From Gammaproteobacteria bacterium (GTDB lineage Bacteria; Pseudomonadota; Gammaproteobacteria; Chromatiales; Chromatiaceae), in the NCBI GenBank assembly GCA_024227135.1, contig JAAELC010000568.1:1-37696 (forward strand): a stretch of DNA of 37,696 nucleotides. Reading direction: 5' to 3'. The notes under the pieces were generated by a model, which searched no databases, was not told the DNA's origin, and saw only the letters and a program-made list of their open reading frames with translations. Positions 9,538 to 18,600 of this stretch are shown here, one piece after another. Position 1 is the stretch's first letter, and each line of letters starts with the position of its first letter. The position numbers were made by a program, and so were the translations under genes.

Positions 9538-9871
9538 ATCAAATAAACCTATGGTTTGGAGCATGTTCGCTGCCGGCGGCACCATCGCGGCTTTTGTGTT
9601 CCCTGCTCTGGTGTTGCTGACGTTCATGGCCGCTTATGGCAAGGTACCTGAAATACTGGAATACGAGGCTATGCGGTCCTTTGCGGCAGGTTGGATCGGC
9701 AAGCTCTTTCTGCTGGCCGTGATCGTTCCGTCCCTGTGGCATGCTGCTCACCGACTGCGTACGGCTCTGCATGGGCTTGGGCTGCGGGCCGATCATGCCG
9801 TGGCTTATATCGGCTACTCGGTTGCGGCTGTCGGATCTTTGCTGGCCCTGTACTATCTGCTGCAGATCTGA
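9530..9871 (+). CDS. frdD: Fumarate reductase membrane subunit FrdD
   Basis: 113 residues with three predicted transmembrane helices; it pairs with FrdC. The N-terminal SNKPMVWSMFAAGGTIAAFVFP aligns with the E. coli FrdD block around EPVFWGLFGAGG, and AHRLRTALHGLGL aligns with LHRMHHAMHDLKI. The GTG start lies inside the end of frdC (8-bp overlap), so the four frd genes form one translationally coupled unit. It ends 32 bp before the COQ10-like gene. Confidence 0.88.
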   Translation: MARSNKPMVWSMFAAGGTIAAFVFPALVLLTFMAAYGKVPEILEYEAMRSFAAGWIGKLFLLAVIVPSLWHAAHRLRTALHGLGLRADHAVAYIGYSVAAVGSLLALYYLLQI

Positions 9872-9903
9872 CATCTGAGTGAGCCTGGGATTCGGATGCA
9901 GGT

Positions 9904-10356
9904 ATGGCATACCACGAAGAGCGGCGGATGTTTCCCTACACCGCGGAACAAATGTTCGAACTGGTGGCCGATGTGGAGAGTTATCCCGAATTCCTGCCAC
10001 TTTGGCACGAGGCACGGACTCGCCCTGTGAGCAACAGGGATTCATGGGATATTTACCGTACCAGTCAGATTATTCAGCTGGGTCCCATTCGCCGGCGATT
10101 CAGCACTGAAACCCGGATGTGGCGCCCGAAAACCATAGAAATCAACTCGTCCGATACCTTTTTCAAGCTTTTCTCTATTGAATGGGATTTCGAGCCGTTG
10201 CCCAACAACCATTGCCGGGTTGAATTTCGTCTGCGCTGCGAAGCTGGTTCCCGGCTGATGAAACCGGTGTTCGAGCTGGTATTGACAGAGTCAGCTCAGA
10301 CCACGATGCACGCATTCCAGAAACGGGCGCGGATGCTTTATGCCGGGCAAGTCTGA
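9904..10356 (+). CDS. COQ10/RatA-like START-domain protein, possible quinone chaperone
   Basis: 150 residues. It belongs to the polyketide-cyclase/START family that includes mitochondrial and alphaproteobacterial COQ10 and E. coli RatA. Family hallmarks seen are the amphipathic start (RRMFPYTAEQMFELVADVESYPEFLPLWHEAR), the central TRMWRPKTIEI, SIEWDFEPLPNNHCRVEF, and the C-terminal helix with FQKRARMLYA. COQ10 proteins bind ubiquinone in a hydrophobic cavity and support its use in respiration. The gene follows frdD by 32 bp in the same direction and near rquA, so I infer a role in binding or delivering (rhodo)quinone to the fumarate reductase. A RatA-like role is an alternative reading. The ATG at 9904 is the natural family start. 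Confidence 0.8.
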   Translation: MAYHEERRMFPYTAEQMFELVADVESYPEFLPLWHEARTRPVSNRDSWDIYRTSQIIQLGPIRRRFSTETRMWRPKTIEINSSDTFFKLFSIEWDFEPLPNNHCRVEFRLRCEAGSRLMKPVFELVLTESAQTTMHAFQKRARMLYAGQV

Positions 10357-10566
10357 GCAGAACCGCTGACTCTTCTCCCCTAACTCATCATTTCGTCTCA
10401 AGTGGCGGTGACTTTCAACGAGTTACCGTTTCACTCTTTTTTTTTGTGGGAAACAGACTCACAAAATCTGAAGAATCCCACCCGATACTGTTCAAGTTTC
10501 GTTTCCTGTTGCCGCAAAATTTTGTATTGGGTCAATTGGCGCACCACAGATACTGACGAGATAAAA

Positions 10567-11832
10567 ATGGCAATCGCATCTTCCATTCCAGATATTGAGA
10601 CTCTGCAATCTTTTACACCTTTCAGAGTGTTGAGCGACGGGCAATTGAAACAGCTTTCTGAAGTGGTGGAAATCGAGCAGGCCCCTGCGGGAAGGATGCT
10701 GATCAAGCGTGGCAGTCGGGATAATTACGAACTGTTTCTGGTCGAGGGACGATTGAGGTTGCGATCCGAAGATGGCCGGATAAATGACGTGAAGTCGGGT
10801 GATTCGCTGGCCAGCGTGCCCATCGCCAAGGATCTTCCACGACACTGTGACGTTATTTCCGTAACACCGGTTCGATTCCTGCGTATTACCAACTCAATGC
10901 TGCAGGATATTACCAGCAACACGGCGTCTGACCAGCAATCGCGTGAGCACGAAGGTGAAAGTGACGGGTTATCCCGGATGCGGCTTAAACTGAAGGAGCA
11001 GATCGCAGATCAGTTCAGAAGCGATTTAGAGAAAGACCGAATCAAACTCCCAAGCCTTCCGGAAGTGGCCATTCGCATTGGAGAGGCGTTAAAAGATGAC
11101 GTCAGCGATGCGGAGGTCATTGCTGAGATCGTTCAGGTCGACCCCACTATCACGGCCAAATTGATCAAAGCAGCAAACAGTGCCATGTACGGAAGATGCA
11201 GTCCGGTGGAGACTTGTGCCAGTGCAGTCGTCAGGTTGGGGACAGGGATTACCCACAAACTGGTTCTCTCCTTCGCCATGCGAGAGCTGTTTCAGTCGTC
11301 TTCAGTCCTGCTGCAGGGACAGATGCGGGATCTCTGGACACACAGCACCCATGTTGCCGCGATCAGCTTTGTGTTAGCCAAGCATGATCCCAGGTTCAAC
11401 CCGGAACAGGCCATGCTGGCCGGACTTCTCCACGATATTGGCGTAGTGGCGGTGCTCCAGTATCTGGACAGAATCTCGGAAGTGGAACTGGATCCTGATA
11501 TTCTGGATGCAGTGGTGGATAGTCTGCGTGCTCAGACCAGCAGCGCCATTCTACGTAAGTGGGGATTTCCCATCGAGTTCAGCGTGACCGCATCGGAGTG
11601 CGAAGACTGGATGCGTGACAAGGAACCCTTTCCCGACTACTGCGATCTGGTTCTGGCCGCTCATCTGCACAGTTTCTCGGGTACGAAAAAAGCAGAAACT
11701 CTGCCTACTCTCGACCAGGTGCCCGCCTATACTCATCTCGGCCTGGGTGAGCTTACCTCCACCTACGGTTTGAAAATCGTTGATGAGGCTGAGGATCTGC
11801 TCGATCATGCACAGTCATTGTTGAATATCTGA
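10567..11832 (+). CDS. Cyclic-nucleotide-binding-like and HDOD domain signalling protein
   Basis: 421 residues from the ATG at 10567. An upstream GTG at 10402 would add 55 residues of unlikely composition. Residues about 15-115 look like a cNMP-binding beta-roll (PFRVLSDGQLKQLSEVVEIEQAPAGRMLIKRG and YELFLVEGRLRL). An HDOD domain spans about 150-350, with LPSLPEVAIRI, VQVDPTITAKLIKAANSAMYG, and a partial HD signature (LWTHSTHVAA and AGLLHDIGVVAVLQYL). HDOD proteins usually act in signalling and do not cleave cyclic dinucleotides. No partner gene is adjacent, so the input and target are unknown. It is separated from the COQ10-like gene by 210 bp and may have its own promoter. Confidence 0.85.
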   Translation: MAIASSIPDIETLQSFTPFRVLSDGQLKQLSEVVEIEQAPAGRMLIKRGSRDNYELFLVEGRLRLRSEDGRINDVKSGDSLASVPIAKDLPRHCDVISVTPVRFLRITNSMLQDITSNTASDQQSREHEGESDGLSRMRLKLKEQIADQFRSDLEKDRIKLPSLPEVAIRIGEALKDDVSDAEVIAEIVQVDPTITAKLIKAANSAMYGRCSPVETCASAVVRLGTGITHKLVLSFAMRELFQSSSVLLQGQMRDLWTHSTHVAAISFVLAKHDPRFNPEQAMLAGLLHDIGVVAVLQYLDRISEVELDPDILDAVVDSLRAQTSSAILRKWGFPIEFSVTASECEDWMRDKEPFPDYCDLVLAAHLHSFSGTKKAETLPTLDQVPAYTHLGLGELTSTYGLKIVDEAEDLLDHAQSLLNI

Positions 11833-12155
11833 TATTTCAGATCGTCCTTCCCGGAAGGTCGCTGACTATCGCGTAGGCCTCAGCTCACTTGGGTGTACGC
11901 TATTGGAGTCATGCGGCCGTCTCAGGTAGTGAATCTATCTGATCGTGGTCGGCTTGTCCCAGTCTTTTTCTTCCTGTTTACGATCATCCTCCAGCATCTT
12001 CTCAATGGCACCCCGCATAGTCTGAGTCGGGTAGTCCCGTCGAAGTCAATCCCACAAGCCACGAAGGCTTCATTCCCCTGGTTCGTATCAATACCATTGT
12101 CGATCTTCACCTCTGAATCACTATTGTTATCGGTGTTACATGAGTTGGGTCGATC
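11833..12155. other. Non-coding stretch with possible decayed minus-strand gene
   Basis: No intact gene is supported. On the minus strand a short frame (about 12140 down to 11922) encodes an acidic peptide with EVKIDNGIDTNQGNEAF. A second frame nearby encodes MRGAIEKMLEDDRKQEEKDW and ends in TAG. They are in different frames, as a frameshifted remnant would be, but I recognise neither. A short CCTTCC/GGAAGG palindrome near 11850 lacks a T-run. Confidence 0.25.
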
Positions 12156-12611
12156 TTGTGGCCGATAATCGAAAAGGTATTCAGAGCAGGAGAAACCTAC
12201 GCTTTTTCAATCGACATTTCTGAGCAGGATGCTCATATAGTCTGGGTTGCTTTACCACGGCAAACATGGGTTATATCCGATGCAGAGAATACGATTCTGG
12301 AAACCTACTATATTATACCCAATCAACCGGGTCCTGGTGCCCACGTCTGCAATTGTGGTTATATCCTCTCGGAGCATGCGAGAGGGCAGGGTGTGGCTTC
12401 GAGCATGTGCAAGCATTCACAGGAAGTGGCTCTGAACCTTGGCTTCGTTGCCATGCAATATAATCTCGTGGTTTCCACGAATGAGGGAGCCATTCGTTTA
12501 TGGCAGAAACTGGGATTTCATGTAGTGGGGGTATTGTCGGGAGCGTATAAAAGCAAGCGTGCAGGTTATGTGGATGCGCTGGTAATGTACAAACAACTGA
12601 GGCAAGTCTGA
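12156..12611 (+). CDS. GNAT family N-acetyltransferase with eroded 5' end
   Basis: 151 residues if translated from the TTG at 12156. The core WPIIEKVFRAGETYAF, TYYIIPNQPGPGAHVCNCGY and the acetyl-CoA loop ARGQGVASSMCKHSQ, followed by STNEGAIRLWQKLGFHVVG, match a well-known GNAT subgroup. Proteins of this group normally begin about 15-20 residues earlier with a first beta-strand. Here the same frame upstream reads ITIVIGVT, a stop (TGA 12141-12143), then VGSILWPII, and another TGA lies at 12114-12116. The first strand therefore seems present in the DNA but cut off by a stop, and no good start or ribosome site precedes 12156. The gene may be a recent pseudogene or may make a shortened protein. 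The substrate is unknown. Confidence 0.7.
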   Translation: MWPIIEKVFRAGETYAFSIDISEQDAHIVWVALPRQTWVISDAENTILETYYIIPNQPGPGAHVCNCGYILSEHARGQGVASSMCKHSQEVALNLGFVAMQYNLVVSTNEGAIRLWQKLGFHVVGVLSGAYKSKRAGYVDALVMYKQLRQV

Positions 12612-12637
12612 GTACCCGATCAATCAGAAATATAGAG

Positions 12638-12997
12638 ATGCATGCACACGGAAAAATCGATTACATAGAATTCCCATCGAGAGATATTGAACTGACCAAA
12701 ACCTTTTTCAGTGCGGCTTTCGGCTGGTCTTTTGTCGACTATGGGCCTGAGTACACTGCCTTTTCAAATGAAGGCATCGATGGTGGGTTCTTCAAATCCA
12801 GTTTGTCGGTATCAACGGAGAAAGGCAGCGCACTGGTCGTTTTTTATAGTGTCGATCTGGAGGATACACAATCGCGTATCGAGCAGGCGGGCGGCTCTAT
12901 TGTAAAGCCGGTCTTTACTTTCCCCGGCGGTCGTCGCTTTCACTTTTCTGACCCGTGCGGTAATGAGTATGCGGTCTGGTCGGATACAGCATCATAG
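12638..12997 (+). CDS. VOC (glyoxalase/bleomycin-resistance fold) family protein
   Basis: 119 residues. A single VOC module pair is seen: IDYIEFPSRDIELTKTFFSAAFGWSFVDYGPEYTAF, then the second half DLEDTQSRIEQAGGSIVKPVFTFPGGRRFHFSDPCGNEYAVWS. The terminal FxDPxGNxxAVW motif is typical of small VOC proteins of the PhnB/glyoxalase-like type. A GAG motif immediately upstream gives only a weak ribosome site. It follows the GNAT gene by 26 bp in the same direction. The reaction cannot be assigned. Confidence 0.85.
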   Translation: MHAHGKIDYIEFPSRDIELTKTFFSAAFGWSFVDYGPEYTAFSNEGIDGGFFKSSLSVSTEKGSALVVFYSVDLEDTQSRIEQAGGSIVKPVFTFPGGRRFHFSDPCGNEYAVWSDTAS

Positions 12998-13255
12998 AAT
13001 GCCATCAGCACTACCGGGTTTTTTACTTGCTGGTTTACAGAAGTTCCAATCCGCATTCACCGCAGAGCGGCAAGAAATGGCGTATCCACGCAAAGCGTGG
13101 GTATGTGGTTCTTGTAAAAACGATAACAGCGGATGTACTGCAGGTTAGTATTTTGCTTCCAGATGGTAAATGGTGACCCCGTTCTCTGCCTGAGATATAG
13201 TAGTCCGCCGATAAGTGTGTCTACACAATAACCATCTAATAACTTAGTCATTAAA

Positions 13256-15388
13256 GTGACGAATCTATTTCAGAATAAGCTATTACTTCTGGTCGAAGGC
13301 GCTGTAGCCTCGCAACATGTGTTGCAGGAGGGTACCACCTATCTGGGTAGAGGGCCTGATAGCGACGTATTTTTAAAGGACTCCATGGTGAGTCGTCGGC
13401 ATGGTCGGATTACCAGCCTGTCAGGACAGTGTATCTACGAAGATCTGAGTAGCGATAACGGGACTTTTATTGAGGGAGAACCTGTCAAAAAGCACTACCT
13501 GACCAACGGAGACAGGCTATCCATCGGCCCCTATGAGTTGGAGTATCGGGAGGTCGGGAAAGCTTCATCCCATTCTGTGTCCAGCGAACAGACCATCTAC
13601 GGTTTCGAGTCTACAACGGCATGGAAGACCGGACGACATCACCAAAACGGTCAAATCGGTCAGCGTGCCTTGCCAGGACAGGGTGATCGGTCGTCGGATG
13701 GAGCGCTTACTGACCTGTTGAGGACTGTATTTCCTCTGCTCGCGGGATTGAAAGGCTATGGGAAGGCACACTTACTTGGTGACCTGAATGCAGGCTTTAC
13801 CGTGGCGGCGATGCTGATCCCTCAGGGTATGGCTTCTGCAATGCTTGCCGGCCTGCCTCCGGTGACGGGCTTGTACGCTTCAATGCTGCCGCTTCTGCTC
13901 TATGCGTTGGTGGGAACATCCCGTCATATGTCGGTAGGCCCCGGCATACTTGATTCCATACTGGTAGCGGTTGGTGTGGGTGTTTTGGCCCAGGTCGGCA
14001 CCCAGAGCTACATCACCCTGGTTATCATGCTCGCCGCCTGTATTGGGGGGATTCAGCTGTTGATGGGGATTACCCGATTGGGGTTCCTGGTGAATTTTCT
14101 CTCCTATCCTGTGCTGACGGGTTTCAATGCCGCCGTTGCCGTTATTACGGCTTTGAGCCAGCTTCAGCATGTCGCCGGAATCGATGCCCCGATGGGTTAC
14201 CAGCTCGATCAGATGATCGAAAACCTGTCGGGAAAGATGATGGATATCAATCCCTACACGTTAGCTCTGGGGATAGCGGCAATACTCGGTCTGGTGGGAC
14301 TGAAGCGCTGGCTGCCCCGGTTGCCCGGACCTCTTATTGTAGCGGCCTGTTGCACAGCGGTGGTCTGGCTGTTATGCCTGGATAACGAAGGTATCAGTAT
14401 TGTCGGAAGTATTCCTGCCGGACTGCCGGAGTTGGTAGTGCCGGTCATTGACTGGCAGGTATTGGCAACATTGTTGCCATTGGCATTCACCCTCGCATTG
14501 GTGGGGTTTGCCCAGTCCATCGCGATTGCCAAGACCTTTGCTCACAAGGGCAACTATCACGTGGATGCCAATCAGGAATTGATAGGATTGGGTCTGGCTA
14601 ATCTGGGAGCGAGTGCTTCCCAGGCTGTACCAGTTTCAGGAGGTTTGTCCCGTTCGGCTGTCAATGCCCGGGCTGGAGCACATACTCAGCTTGCGGGAGT
14701 TTTTGCGGTTATTCTGATTGCACTGGCCCTCGTTTATATTGCAGATATTGTCTATTTTCTACCCAATGCTGCATTGGCGGCGATTATACTGGTCGCTGTT
14801 ATCGGGCTCATTGATTTCGAGGAAATGAATTATCTTTTCCGGGTTAAGAAGTCTGAAGGCCTGTTGCTCCTGGTGACCTTGATTGCAACTCTGGTGTTTG
14901 GGATTGTCATTGGGCTGGCATTGGGTATTGTCGCTTCGATGTTGCTTTTTATCACGCTCAATACGCGGCCTCATTCGGCAATACTGGGTCGGCTGGCTGG
15001 TACCGATGTTTTCAGAAATACCCGGGACTTTCCCGAGGCGGAATCTATCGAAGGGCTGATTATCCTGCGTATCGACGCTTCGTTGTACTTTGCCAACACG
15101 GAGTTTCTTAAATCCAAACTGCGGAATATCCGGGAACAGTACCAGAATGAACTGAAGGCGATCGTACTGGATGCCAGTGCGGTGAACGATCTGGACTCCT
15201 CTGCAGACACCGCGTTGCATCAAATTGTCACGGACTACCATAGACACGGTATCGAGTTTTATATTGCCGGCGTGAAAGGCCCGGTACGAAGAATCATGAA
15301 ACGTTCCGGTCTTTATGAGTTGCTGGGTGCCGACCACTTCTTTTTTACTATCGATGCCGCAGTAAAGCGTCATCAGCAGAAGAGATAG
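13256..15388 (+). CDS. FHA-SulP-STAS fusion anion transporter
   Basis: 710 residues. Residues about 8-100 form an FHA phosphothreonine-binding domain (LGRGPDSDVFLKDSMVSRRHGRI and LSSDNGTF carry the GR, SxxH and NG residues). After a linker rich in polar residues, about 170-560 is a SulP permease (FTVAAMLIPQGMASAMLAGLPPVTGLYAS, SVGPGILDS, PVSGGLSRSAVN). The C-terminal 580-705 is a STAS domain with LDASAVNDLDSSADTAL. SulP proteins carry sulfate, bicarbonate or other anions. An N-terminal FHA domain is unusual and suggests control by Ser/Thr phosphorylation or docking to a phosphoprotein. The GTG start has no clear ribosome site, but the FHA domain begins only a few residues later, so the start is near-correct. 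The substrate is not predictable. Confidence 0.9.
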   Translation: MTNLFQNKLLLLVEGAVASQHVLQEGTTYLGRGPDSDVFLKDSMVSRRHGRITSLSGQCIYEDLSSDNGTFIEGEPVKKHYLTNGDRLSIGPYELEYREVGKASSHSVSSEQTIYGFESTTAWKTGRHHQNGQIGQRALPGQGDRSSDGALTDLLRTVFPLLAGLKGYGKAHLLGDLNAGFTVAAMLIPQGMASAMLAGLPPVTGLYASMLPLLLYALVGTSRHMSVGPGILDSILVAVGVGVLAQVGTQSYITLVIMLAACIGGIQLLMGITRLGFLVNFLSYPVLTGFNAAVAVITALSQLQHVAGIDAPMGYQLDQMIENLSGKMMDINPYTLALGIAAILGLVGLKRWLPRLPGPLIVAACCTAVVWLLCLDNEGISIVGSIPAGLPELVVPVIDWQVLATLLPLAFTLALVGFAQSIAIAKTFAHKGNYHVDANQELIGLGLANLGASASQAVPVSGGLSRSAVNARAGAHTQLAGVFAVILIALALVYIADIVYFLPNAALAAIILVAVIGLIDFEEMNYLFRVKKSEGLLLLVTLIATLVFGIVIGLALGIVASMLLFITLNTRPHSAILGRLAGTDVFRNTRDFPEAESIEGLIILRIDASLYFANTEFLKSKLRNIREQYQNELKAIVLDASAVNDLDSSADTALHQIVTDYHRHGIEFYIAGVKGPVRRIMKRSGLYELLGADHFFFTIDAAVKRHQQKR

Positions 15389-15600
15389 GCGAACCAAAAT
15401 TGGATAGATGACGGGAACCGGGTATCACCGAGACAGCGTTGATCGATCATGAAAATCAGGGCCGCGAGAACCAGTACTCCATCAGGGTAGTAGGCTATTT
15501 ATGCGACGAACAATCCAGGCAGACTGGATGGATCGGCGGTAACAAATGTGAAGTTATTTTGAAGCGAGCCCTATGGGCAGCCTGGCAATATTCATCCACT

Positions 15601-15620
15601 GAGAATAGCCTGCTATTCTC
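15601..15620. promoter_or_regulatory. Perfect 9-bp inverted repeat upstream of the 1369-residue protein gene
   Basis: GAGAATAGC (15601-15609) and GCTATTCTC (15612-15620) are exact inverted repeats with a CT centre, 46 bp before the start at 15666. No T-run follows, and the two-base spacing is too tight for a terminator loop. An operator for a dimeric regulator is the more likely reading. The remaining 15389-15600 shows nothing recognisable. Confidence 0.5.
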
Positions 15621-15665
15621 TACCGGACAAAATACAGCTGAACACCGTTCGGCCCAGGATGACCG

Positions 15666-18600
15666 ATGCGCATATTGACTCTGATTCTCATTCTGCTCTG
15701 GCTGACCCAGCCTGTTGCCGAAACGCTTACCCCGGATCAGATTCCGAGCCCCCTGAAACCCTGGATGGAATGGGTTCTGCAGAAACATCCGGAGCACAAC
15801 TGTCCGGTGAGCTATCACGAGGACATCCGCAACTGCCTCTGGCCGGGTGAACTGCTCCTGGAAGCCGACCAACAGGGCGGACGCTTCAGTCAGCACCTCA
15901 CCGTCTATCGTGAAAGTCAAGTGTTTCTACCGGGGGACCGCTTCCACTGGCCCATGGACGTGCAAATCAACGGCGAGCCGGCGGTGGTTACCGAGCTGGG
16001 ACAGGCGCCGGTGGTATTACTGCAGCCGGGTGTATATCGGGTGGAGGGACGATTCCTATGGTCCCGTCTTCCTGCCGCCATCCGGATTAATCCCCTGACC
16101 GGGATCATTCGATACCAGCTGGACGGGAAGAAAATCCGCCATCCGGAAATACGTGATGGCCGGCTATGGCTGCAAGCCGGACAACAACGGGAAACCCCGC
16201 AAACCCCGGAAGATCGGCTGCACCTGGAAATCTATCGGCTGCTGGCAGATGGTCATCCCTTCCAGGTGACCACCCATATGCGCATCGAAGTCTCGGGCAG
16301 CCAACGTGAAGTGTTGTTGGGCCTGCCCCTGCTCGAGGACTTTATTCCACTGAGAATCGATAGCATGCTGCCCGCCCGTCTGGAGCCCGATAACCGGTTG
16401 CGGGTACAAATCCGCCCGGGTCGCTGGGAGCTTCGGTTGGTGGCACGCCATCCGGGAAACCTGACCCGCCTGAAGATGCCGACCCAGCCCCCTCCCTGGC
16501 CGGAGCAGGAGATATGGGTTTATCGTGCCGCTCATCAGGACCGCCTTACCGAGGTGCGGGGGGTGACCCAGATCGACCCTCGACAGGTGCGCCTGCCGGC
16601 AGATTGGTCCAACCTGCCTGCGTACCGCGTTTCCCCGGAGACAGGTTTCAGCCTCGAGGTGGTGCGTCGTGGCGACCCGGAACCTGAGCCGGACCGGCTG
16701 ACCTTGCAGCGCGACCTGTGGCTCGACTTTTCTGGGGAAGGCTACACGCTGCGTGACCGGATCGGCGGGCGCATGACCCGCGACTGGCGAATTTCCCTGG
16801 ACCCCGAGCTGTCCCTCGGCAGGGTGACTATCGATGAGAAACCACAGTTTGTCACCCGGCTCCTGGACGGTTCCCGCGAGGGTGTGGAAGTGCGCCGCGG
16901 ACAGCTCAACCTTACTGCGGAGTTTCGACAGGAAGGCGACATATCACGGTTGCCCGCTATCGGCTGGGGGCGTGACTTTCAGGAGGTGGGGGCTACCCTT
17001 CACCTGCCTCCCGGCTGGCGACTGCTGGCAGTGAGCGGGGTGGACAATGTACCCAGTTCCTGGCTGCAACAATGGACCCTGTACGACCTGTTCCTGGTAC
17101 TGATCACCACTGTCGCGGTCGCCAGGCTTTGGGGCTGGGTCTGGGCTCCACTGGCCCTGGTGACCCTGGTATTGACCTGGCATGCCCCCAACGCGCCGCA
17201 GATGATCTGGCTCTATCTTATTGCCGCCATCGCCCTGCTGCGGGTGCTGCCCAACGACGGTCTTCTGTACCGCATGATCCGCAATGCTCGCCTTATCGGG
17301 CTGTTGGTGTTGCTGGTGGTCACCATGCCTTTTATGGTGCAACAGGTTCGAGAAGGTATCTATCCCCAACTGGAGAGGCCCTGGATCACGCCGGCCAACC
17401 TCGAAAGTCAACAGCAGGTGGCTGGGTCGGCCGTGTCTCCCAAACCGGCGAAGTCCCAGTTCGCGGAACGGGATGAGGTGATGCTGAAGGAGCGCAAGCG
17501 GGTACACCCTGAACTCAAGGACCTGCTTCCACCGAGTTACAGCTCCTATAAGGCGCTGAACGAAATCGACCCTGCTGCAAATATCCAGACCGGCCCTGGG
17601 CTTCCCGGCTGGCAATGGCGTCAGGCCCGGCTGCTGTGGAACGGGCCGGTGGCCAGCGGTCAGCAGATCGGTCTCTACCTGCTCGGCCCCCGCACCCATT
17701 TGCTGCTGAATCTGCTAATGGTGTTTCTGGTACTGGCTTTTGCCTGGCGATGCCTCGACATCCGTGGAAAAAGCGGTTCGGGCCACAGCTGGCACCATCT
17801 GCTGCTGGCCCCTCTGGTTATCCTTCCCCTGGTTGGCGTGCCGGTTGATTCTCAGGCCCAGGGCTTCCCCCCCCAGTCGTTGCTGGAAGAGCTTGAAAAG
17901 CGCTTGCTGGAGATCGATACCCCTTCCCCCCGGGCATCAATCGACCAACTCAGTATCCTGCTTGATCACGACAGCTACCAGGCATCCATTGCGCTGCAGG
18001 CAACACAGGAGACCGCTATCCCGCTGCCGCTGGATACCGGGCAGATTACCCCGGTGAAGGTTCTCCTTGATCAGCAGGATGCCGGAAACCGACTCTATCG
18101 CACCAAAGAGAACCAGCTCTGGCTGCTGCTGCCTCCGGGTCATCACAAGCTGGAACTCAAGGCCTGGCTGCCACCGGTGGGGCAGATACAGATCCCCCTG
18201 CCTCTACGTCCGCACCGGGTGGAACTGTCGGGTCAGGAGGGCTGGGCTGTGGAGGGGATCAGGCCGGACGGCGTACCGGAGCAGCAGCTGAGTCTCACCC
18301 GCATCCGCCAGGAACAACCTGCAGATTCCAGGGAACTCACGCCCACCGCATTGCCCCCGTTCCTGAGCGTCGAGCGAACTCTGCGGCTGGGAGTAAACTG
18401 GGAAGTGGAAACCCGGGTACGCCGTCTCTCGCCGGCAGGCACCAGCCTGTCACTGCAGATTCCGGTAGTGCCTGGTGCCTCGGTGGTCACTGAAGGGTTT
18501 CGGGTGAAGGCGGGGGAGGTGTTGGTAAACATGGCGGCCAACCAGCGTGAACTAAGCTGGCGTTCCCGTCTGGATCCGATAAAAACTCTGACCCTCACCG

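Noticed and set aside
6642-9871. The four-gene complex II operon as succinate dehydrogenase (sdhCDAB)
   Set aside because: The order is A-B-C-D, and all four subunits resemble E. coli Frd, including the small FrdC and FrdD, rather than SdhC/SdhD.
13075-13110. Intrinsic terminator or small RNA before the SulP gene
   Set aside because: A short hairpin (CCACGC/GCGTGG) exists but has no T-run, no promoter was found, and nothing else supports an RNA gene.
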